From assembly GCA_013815405.1 (NCBI GenBank), contig JACDGF010000026.1:1-11492 (forward strand): 11,492 nucleotides of DNA, written 5' to 3'. This document shows positions 7,794 to 11,492 of the stretch, one piece after another (position 1 is the stretch's first letter; each line of letters begins with the position of its first letter). The DNA is from Caulobacteraceae bacterium (lineage in GTDB: Bacteria > Pseudomonadota > Alphaproteobacteria > Caulobacterales > Caulobacteraceae). Under the pieces are notes generated by a model. The model saw only the letters and a list, made by a program, of their open reading frames with translations, had not been told where the DNA came from and did no database searches. The translations under genes and the position numbers were made by a program.

Positions 7794-8567
7794 TCAACGC
7801 TCGACCAGTCGGGTGTAGAGGTGCCACGTGGCGTAGCCCAGCACCGGCAGGACGACCGCCAAGCCGATGAAGATCGGCAGGCACCCGAGCGCCAGCAGGC
7901 CGGCGACGCGCAAGCCCCAGGAGGCGGCCTCCCGCGGATTGGCCCTGACCGCTTGGATCGAGGTCGCGATCGCCGTTGCCGCATCCACGGGCTTGTCGAC
8001 AACCATCGGGAAGGAGACGAGGGCCAGGGTCAGGGTCAGGGTCATGACGGCGAAGCCGAAGCCGACCAGGTTGCCGGCGGCGATCATCGTCCAGCCCGGG
8101 GGCGTGGTGAACAACAGGCTAAGGAACCGCGCCGGCCCGTCCGCATGGCCTCCGCCGATCGTCGCGTCATAGATCAGCGAGGCGGCGATCAGCCACCCGG
8201 CGAACAGGATCGCCAGGCCCGCCGTGAGCGTGGCCAGCGCCGTTCGGTTTCGGCCGCGCAACGGATCGAGGAAATGCCACCAGCTCGACTCCAGACCAAG
8301 TTCGCGGCGGCGCGCCAGCTCATAGAACCCTGACGCGACGGCCGGGCCGAGGATCGAAACGCCCGCGACGAGGGGAAAGAACAGCGGCAGCAGCCGGGCG
8401 TTGAGCGCCGTCGCCGCCGCCAGGAACCCGACCAGGGGGTAGATCAGCGCCAGGACGATCAGGTCGCCACGCTTGGCCTTGAAATCCTTCCAGCCTTCGG
8501 CGAGCGCCCAGTTCAGATCGCCCTCGCCGATCCGACGGACCGTGAACGTGGTTCCAATCGTAGTCAC
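7794..8567 (-). CDS. DUF2189 family integral membrane protein
   Basis: A 257-residue membrane protein of unknown role, recognised as DUF2189 by the N-terminal block VRRIGEGDLNWALAEGWKDF and the following KAKRGDLI. About five or six hydrophobic helices follow, for example LIVLALIYPLVGFLAAATAL and LRVAGLLALGCLPIFIGLAV. The family is sometimes described as cytochrome-c-oxidase-subunit-I-like, but no haem or copper ligands are evident here and I assign no function. I chose the GTG at 8567 because GGAGAG lies 6 bases before it and the conserved block begins a few codons later. The frame is open to an ATG at 8660, but those 31 extra residues look like untranslated leader. It is immediately upstream of hemJ on the same strand. 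Confidence 0.8.
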   Translation of the reverse strand: MTTIGTTFTVRRIGEGDLNWALAEGWKDFKAKRGDLIVLALIYPLVGFLAAATALNARLLPLFFPLVAGVSILGPAVASGFYELARRRELGLESSWWHFLDPLRGRNRTALATLTAGLAILFAGWLIAASLIYDATIGGGHADGPARFLSLLFTTPPGWTMIAAGNLVGFGFAVMTLTLTLALVSFPMVVDKPVDAATAIATSIQAVRANPREAASWGLRVAGLLALGCLPIFIGLAVVLPVLGYATWHLYTRLVER

Positions 8568-8660
8568 CGGCCGCTCTCCATTCACCGAGGGTTCGACAGT
8601 CGAGCCTTCTCGTCCTCGCCCTTGGAAAATGGAGTAAACACCGCGGCGACGCCAGCCCAT

Positions 8661-8685
8661 GAAAGAGCGGCGGCGGGGCCGCCGC
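8661..8685 (-). terminator. Intrinsic terminator after the hemA remnant
   Basis: On the minus strand, 13 bases after the hemA stop codon, GCGGCGGC and GCCGCCGC pair perfectly around a three-base loop (8667-8685), followed by TCTTTC (8661-8666). This is a GC-rich hairpin with a short U-rich tail, as expected at the end of a hemA transcription unit. It probably still isolates the DUF2189-hemJ genes from transcription through the relic. Confidence 0.6.
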
Positions 8686-8698
8686 CCGGGTGGCGGAT

Positions 8699-9004
8699 CT
8701 AGGCGGCCGCGGCGGACCGGCTGAGCGCGCAGGCGAACCAGAGCTCCGACAACGCCCTGACGAGCTTGACGATGTCGGCGTCGGTATGGACCGGGGAAGG
8801 CGTGATGCGCAGCCGCTCGGTCTCGCGAAGGACGGTCGGATAGTTGATCGGCTGAATATAGATCCCATAGTTGTCCAGCAGCCAGTCGCTGATCATCTTA
8901 CCCTTCACCGGATCGCGGACCATCACCGGGATGATGTGGCTGTCGTTTTCCAGGACGGGGATGCCGATCGCCGCCAGCTCGCGGCGAAAGCGGGCGACGC
9001 GGTT
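8699..9004 (-). pseudogene. hemA: 3' fragment of 5-aminolevulinate synthase
   Basis: The last ~101 codons of ALAS, the PLP enzyme that condenses glycine and succinyl-CoA at the start of the C4 tetrapyrrole pathway. The piece runs from NRVARFRREL (9004) to the TAG at 8699. It contains the family's C-terminal signatures: VLENDSHIIPVMVRDP, MISDWLLDNYGIYIQPINYP and ERLRITPSPVHTDADI. Roughly the first 300 residues, including the PLP lysine and glycine-rich loop, are missing, so it cannot be active. At its 5' end it is joined in frame to a piece of bchH. The fragment itself has no stops, which suggests recent truncation. An intact ALAS must exist elsewhere if this organism makes haem by the C4 route. 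Confidence 0.85.
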
Positions 9005-9789
9005 CAGTTCGTAGAGCTGATCGGCGATGGCGCCGATGTCGCTCGGGACGTCGTCGCGGTTTCGCGCGGCGGACAACTCCAGGGATTGCGCCTGCTCCCG
9101 AATGAGGGCCTCGAGCGCCGCGCGCTCGCTCGCCGCCTCCGGCGCGCAGGCGCGGCCTGCTTGCCGGGCATGAATTCCAAGGCGCCATGGGCGCCGACGT
9201 GCGGCACGGCCTCGGCCCCGAAGTCCTCGCGCAGATAGCGATAGAAGGCCGAGAAGGCGTGCGTCGGCGCGCAGCCCCGCTCGAACAGAAGGCGCATCGG
9301 ATCGCCCTCGTATCCGAAGCCCGGTTGCAGGCCCACGAAGACATTGCCGAATTGGGCGCCCAGGACGAAGATCGAAGCGCCGTCGCTGAGCGCCTTGCCG
9401 GGCGCCGGACCCCATTGGCTCTCGATCGCGCCCAGGTGGCGCTCCCGGCCCAGATGATCGTCCGCCGGGATGCGGCAGTGCACGTTCGCGTCGGTTCCGA
9501 ATCGTTCGCAATTTCCTCCGAGCAATCGCGCGCGCAGGTCCTCCACGGTGGGTGGGACACCGACATCGTAACGCGCCGCGCGCAGGGCCCCCAAGGTGTT
9601 GTGCAGCGAGGCGAACACCGAGAGATAGGCCGCAGTGCCGACCGCCCCCGCATTGGGCGGGAAGTTGAACAGCACGATGGCGAGCTTGCGCGCTTGCCGA
9701 GGAGTCTTGCGCAAGGCCACCAGCCGGGAAGCGCGGGCCGCCAGGGCCTGCGCCCGCTCCGGACAGGCTTCCATCCGCGGGCCGTCCAA
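9005..9789 (-). pseudogene. bchH: Internal fragment of magnesium-protoporphyrin chelatase large subunit
   Basis: Remnant of BchH, the ~1200-residue porphyrin-binding subunit of magnesium chelatase, first committed enzyme of bacteriochlorophyll synthesis. Bases 9774-9158 encode a well-preserved central stretch: MEACPERAQALAAR, AIVLFNFPPNAGAVGTAAYL, NCERFGTDANVH, SIFVLGAQFGNVFVG, EGDPMRLLFE, THAFSAFYRYLREDF and ALEFMPGKQA. These are characteristic of BchH rather than CobN. After GKQA the reading frame changes; the other frame continues with ERAALEALIREQAQSLEL (about 9126-9073) and IGAIADQLYEL (about 9037-9005), which match a later part of BchH. The usual GKQAG...CWPDRLIGDLPN segment between them is absent, so there is an internal deletion near 9140-9158. 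The N-terminal ~440 and C-terminal ~450 residues are gone. The left end fuses directly to the hemA tail; the right end abuts the inverted pucC-like piece somewhere near 9790-9810. Clearly non-functional. Confidence 0.85.
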
Positions 9790-9808
9790 GGGCGCCGGGA
9801 ACCGGCAT

Positions 9809-10070
9809 CCGCGCCCGCTTGTTCGCCGTCTGGGGGGAAGGCGACGGCGTGGAAGCCGCCGCCCCCGTCGCCGCGCCGCCGCGGCCAAGCCCCCGTTAGG
9901 CCGGGTCATCGCCGAAATCTGGGCCGACCGCCGGGCGCGCCGTTTCACCCTGTTGGTGTTCATTTCCATGCTCGCCTACAGCGCCCAGGAACTCATCCTG
10001 GAGCCTTTCGCCGGCTTGGTGTTCGCCATGACCCCCGGCCAATCGACGCAGCTCTCGGGCGTCCAGCAGC
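9809..10070 (+). pseudogene. Fragment of a PucC/LhaA/Bch2-family bacteriochlorophyll-delivery transporter
   Basis: Bases about 9887-10070 read GRVIAEIWADRRARRFTLLV, then FISMLAYSAQELILEPFAGL and VFAMTPGQSTQLSGVQ. This is the start of the second half of PucC-family (BCD) membrane proteins, which assist light-harvesting complex assembly and contain the LEPF/YAG motif. The match stops at GVQ, where intact proteins continue with ...HGGVLLGM. In front of it, in another frame (9819-9896), LFAVWGEGDGVEAAAP... resembles the preceding cytoplasmic loop, suggesting an indel near 9890; that extension is tentative. About 60-90 of ~470 residues remain. The piece runs into the hemE leader in the same open frame, but it is not part of HemE. 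I cannot tell which of the three paralogues (pucC, lhaA, bch2) it was. Confidence 0.72.
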
Positions 10071-10124
10071 GGCTGGAAGCCCGTGCTCCGGTTGAGTCGC
10101 TTGTTCTGTCGGTGGCCCAGCGCC

Positions 10125-10152
10125 TTGATCGGAAGTCGGACGCCGCTAAGGT
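10125..10152 (+). promoter_or_regulatory. Candidate hemE promoter
   Basis: TTGATC (10125-10130) and TAAGGT (10147-10152) are spaced 16 bases apart and lie about 45 bases before the hemE start, past the end of the pucC-like fragment. The boxes match the consensus only moderately. The position is plausible because hemE no longer has an intact upstream gene to provide transcription. Confidence 0.3.
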
Positions 10153-10195
10153 GGCCGAGGCGCGGCCGCCGGGGAATCGCGAAGAAGGTGGCGGC

Positions 10196-11221
10196 ATGAT
10201 CGACCAGGCCATGATCCGGGTGCTGGACGGCGAGCGCGTCGATCCGCCGCCGGTCTGGATCATGCGTCAGGCGGGACGATACCTGCCCGAATACCGCGAG
10301 CTGCGGGCCCGGGCGAAGAATTTCCTCACCTTCTGCTATTCGCCGGCCCTGGCGTGCGAAGCGGTGCTGCAGCCCCTGCGGCGGTTCGACCTCGATGCGG
10401 CGATTCTCTTTTCGGACATCCTGGTGATTCCGGACGCCCTGGGCCGAAAGGTCCGGTTCGTCGAGGGCGAAGGCCCCCGGCTCGACCCGCTGTCGAAAGA
10501 GGAGATCTGGCGGCTCGGCGCGCCCGAGGATGTCGCCGCCCATCTGGCGCCGGTCTATGAAACCGTCGAACGGCTGCGCGCCGCCCTGCCCCGCCAGACA
10601 CCCCTGATCGGATTCGCCGGCGGCCCCTGGACGGTCGCGACCTATATGATCCAGGGCGAGGGCGGCGAGAAGGACCGTAGCCGGGAGGTCGCCTACCGGC
10701 GCCCGGGGGATGTCGATTCGCTTCTGGCGGTGCTGGTGGAGGCCACCGCGCGGCACCTGGCGGCCCAGGCCGCCGCCGGCGCCGACTGCCTGCAGATCTT
10801 CGAGAGCTGGTCGGAGGGATTGTCCGAGACGCTTTTTGAGCGGTTGATCATCGCCCCGACGCGGGCCCTGATGACCCGGCTGCGAGCGCTCGGGGCTATC
10901 GCGCCGGTGATCGGCTTCCCCCGCGGCGCCGGCGCCCTGATCGGCCGGTATGCGCGCGAGACCGGCGTGACCGCGCTCGGCGTCGATACCCAGACCCCCG
11001 CGAGCTTCGCCCGGGCGGAGGCGCCCCAGGGCATGCCGTTGCAAGGCAATCTGGACCCTCAGCTATTGGTTTGCGGCGGCCGCTCGTTCGAGGCCGGGGC
11101 ACGGCGCGTCGTGGAGGCGTTCCGCCCCGCGCCGCACATCTTCAATCTCGGCCACGGCATCACGCCCCAGACGCCGCCGGAGCATGTCACCGCCCTGCTC
11201 AAGGCCATTCGACGGGCATAA
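10196..11221 (+). CDS. hemE: Uroporphyrinogen decarboxylase
   Basis: Decarboxylates the four acetate side chains of uroporphyrinogen III to give coproporphyrinogen III in haem (and bacteriochlorophyll) synthesis; cytoplasmic. The 341 residues are full length. Motifs are PPVWIMRQAGRYLPEYRELR (17-36), FSDIL (72-76) with the catalytic Asp74, GFAGGPWTVATYM (139-151), LQIFESWSE (199-207), LGVDTQTP (261-268), LQGNLDP (282-288) and FNLGHGITPQTP (316-327) with His320. The ATG at 10196 has AAGG 7 bases before it and begins just where family similarity starts. The frame stays open 187 codons upstream, but that part covers relic DNA. It is intact and presumably essential; it sits directly beside the bacteriochlorophyll gene remnants. 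Confidence 0.95.
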   Translation: MIDQAMIRVLDGERVDPPPVWIMRQAGRYLPEYRELRARAKNFLTFCYSPALACEAVLQPLRRFDLDAAILFSDILVIPDALGRKVRFVEGEGPRLDPLSKEEIWRLGAPEDVAAHLAPVYETVERLRAALPRQTPLIGFAGGPWTVATYMIQGEGGEKDRSREVAYRRPGDVDSLLAVLVEATARHLAAQAAAGADCLQIFESWSEGLSETLFERLIIAPTRALMTRLRALGAIAPVIGFPRGAGALIGRYARETGVTALGVDTQTPASFARAEAPQGMPLQGNLDPQLLVCGGRSFEAGARRVVEAFRPAPHIFNLGHGITPQTPPEHVTALLKAIRRA

Positions 11222-11320
11222 AGGGAGGGCCTCACACTTTCGTGATCGCACGGGGGGTCGGCGCCTCATGGATCGTCCGGGCTCGACGAACTTTTCCTGA
11301 TCCGCCAGTGTAATGCCCGG

Positions 11321-11330
11321 TTGACGTCAA
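11321..11330. promoter_or_regulatory. TTGACGTCAA palindrome in the lipoprotein leader
   Basis: A perfect 10-base palindrome 13 bases before the lipoprotein start, in the 122-base gap after hemE. Its first half looks like a -35 box, but the matching -10 position falls on the start codon, so it is more plausibly an operator-like site or chance. The gap holds no convincing terminator for hemE. Confidence 0.25.
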
Positions 11331-11343
11331 AACGGGAGGATCC

Positions 11344-11492
11344 ATGCCAAGCAAAGTTGTCATCCCCGCGAGCGCCGCCCTGGCGGGCCTTGCATTTGCC
11401 AGTTGCTCCAAGCCCGCCCAGGAACCCCCCGCCGAGGCGCCGGCGGCGCCAGCAGCGGCTCCGCCGGCCGCGCCCGCACCGAGCACCGAGGC
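11344..11492 (+). CDS. Small proline/alanine-rich lipoprotein, 3' end missing
   Basis: The open frame starts at an ATG with a strong ribosome site, GGGAGGA at 11334-11340. The first ~20 residues, MPSKVVIPASAALAGLAFAS, form a short signal sequence with a lipobox-like FASC (Cys21), predicting lipid attachment after export. What follows is a low-complexity linker of Pro, Ala and Glu (KPAQEPPAEAPAAPAAAP...). The window ends at about residue 49, so the functional domain is not visible and no role can be given. Confidence 0.65.
   Translation, partial: MPSKVVIPASAALAGLAFASCSKPAQEPPAEAPAAPAAAPPAAPAPSTE

Noticed and set aside
8699..9808. A 369-codon open frame on the minus strand that could be called a new fusion protein.
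   Set aside because: Its first ~215 codons are out of frame with the real BchH coding and look like random GC-rich sequence. Only the last ~150 codons hold BchH and ALAS scraps, so it is a by-product of decay rather than a gene.
8699..10070. Misassembly as the explanation for the joined gene fragments.
   Set aside because: Not excluded, but less likely: the hemA terminator is retained, the bchH-hemA orientation agrees with known cluster order, and frame damage occurs inside bchH as well as at the joins. Long reads across 8990-9160 and 9780-9900 would settle it.
9635..10195. A 187-residue N-terminal extension of HemE.
   Set aside because: The open frame arises from relic DNA: antisense of bchH, then the PucC piece. 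HemE similarity begins at the ATG at 10196, which has its own ribosome site.
11321..11343. TTGACG as a -35 box for the lipoprotein gene.
   Set aside because: At normal spacing the -10 box would fall on the start codon, leaving no leader for the strong ribosome site.
1..11492. CRISPR arrays, tRNA or rRNA genes, insertion sequences or phage genes.
   Set aside because: No repeat arrays, tRNA-like cloverleaf sequences, transposase or integrase motifs or terminal inverted repeats were seen on reading both strands.

Overview
The window is high-GC DNA from an alphaproteobacterium. Evidence for this is the three-gene Rieske / cytochrome b / cytochrome c1 operon, a HemJ-type protoporphyrinogen oxidase, the 3' end of a C4-pathway 5-aminolevulinate synthase (ALAS), an NAD-type formate dehydrogenase and the zwf-pgl pair. 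I cannot fix the order or genus from the sequence alone. The window opens inside one gene and closes inside another.

Left part (1-4347): the 3' two thirds of a molybdenum formate dehydrogenase alpha subunit (fdsA) is followed by its small delta subunit (fdsD). Facing them is zwf-pgl, the first two steps of hexose-phosphate oxidation, with zwf and pgl overlapping. The 3' ends of fdsD and pgl overlap convergently. A 211 bp divergent spacer separates zwf from the next operon. Middle part (4348-7110): petA-petB-petC (fbcFBC) encode the complete cytochrome bc1 complex, tightly spaced and apparently intact. Both b-haem histidine pairs, the PEWY motif, the Rieske Cys/His ligands and the c1 CSSCH site are present.

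Right part (7111-11492): this is the unusual region. Intact minus-strand hemJ and a DUF2189 membrane protein gene, plus intact plus-strand hemE, flank or lie beside a row of broken genes. These are (i) a roughly 45-codon remnant of a GPH-type sugar transporter just after petC; (ii) the last ~100 codons of ALAS (hemA), with its own terminator-like hairpin; (iii) a middle piece of bchH, the large subunit of the bacteriochlorophyll magnesium chelatase, with an internal deletion and frame change, joined in frame to the hemA tail; and (iv) on the other strand, a ~60-residue piece of a PucC/LhaA/Bch2-family bacteriochlorophyll-delivery transporter.

My interpretation is that this is the collapsed remnant of a photosynthesis gene cluster. 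The bchH-to-hemA co-orientation fits loss of an ancestral bchH-L-M-lhaA-puh-acsF-hemA block, and the inverted PucC piece fits the divergent bchEJG-bch2-bchP arm. The haem genes hemE and hemJ survive intact. The organism would then descend from an anoxygenic phototroph and have lost bacteriochlorophyll synthesis at this locus. A chimeric assembly is the main alternative. The window ends in the start of a small proline/alanine-rich lipoprotein.
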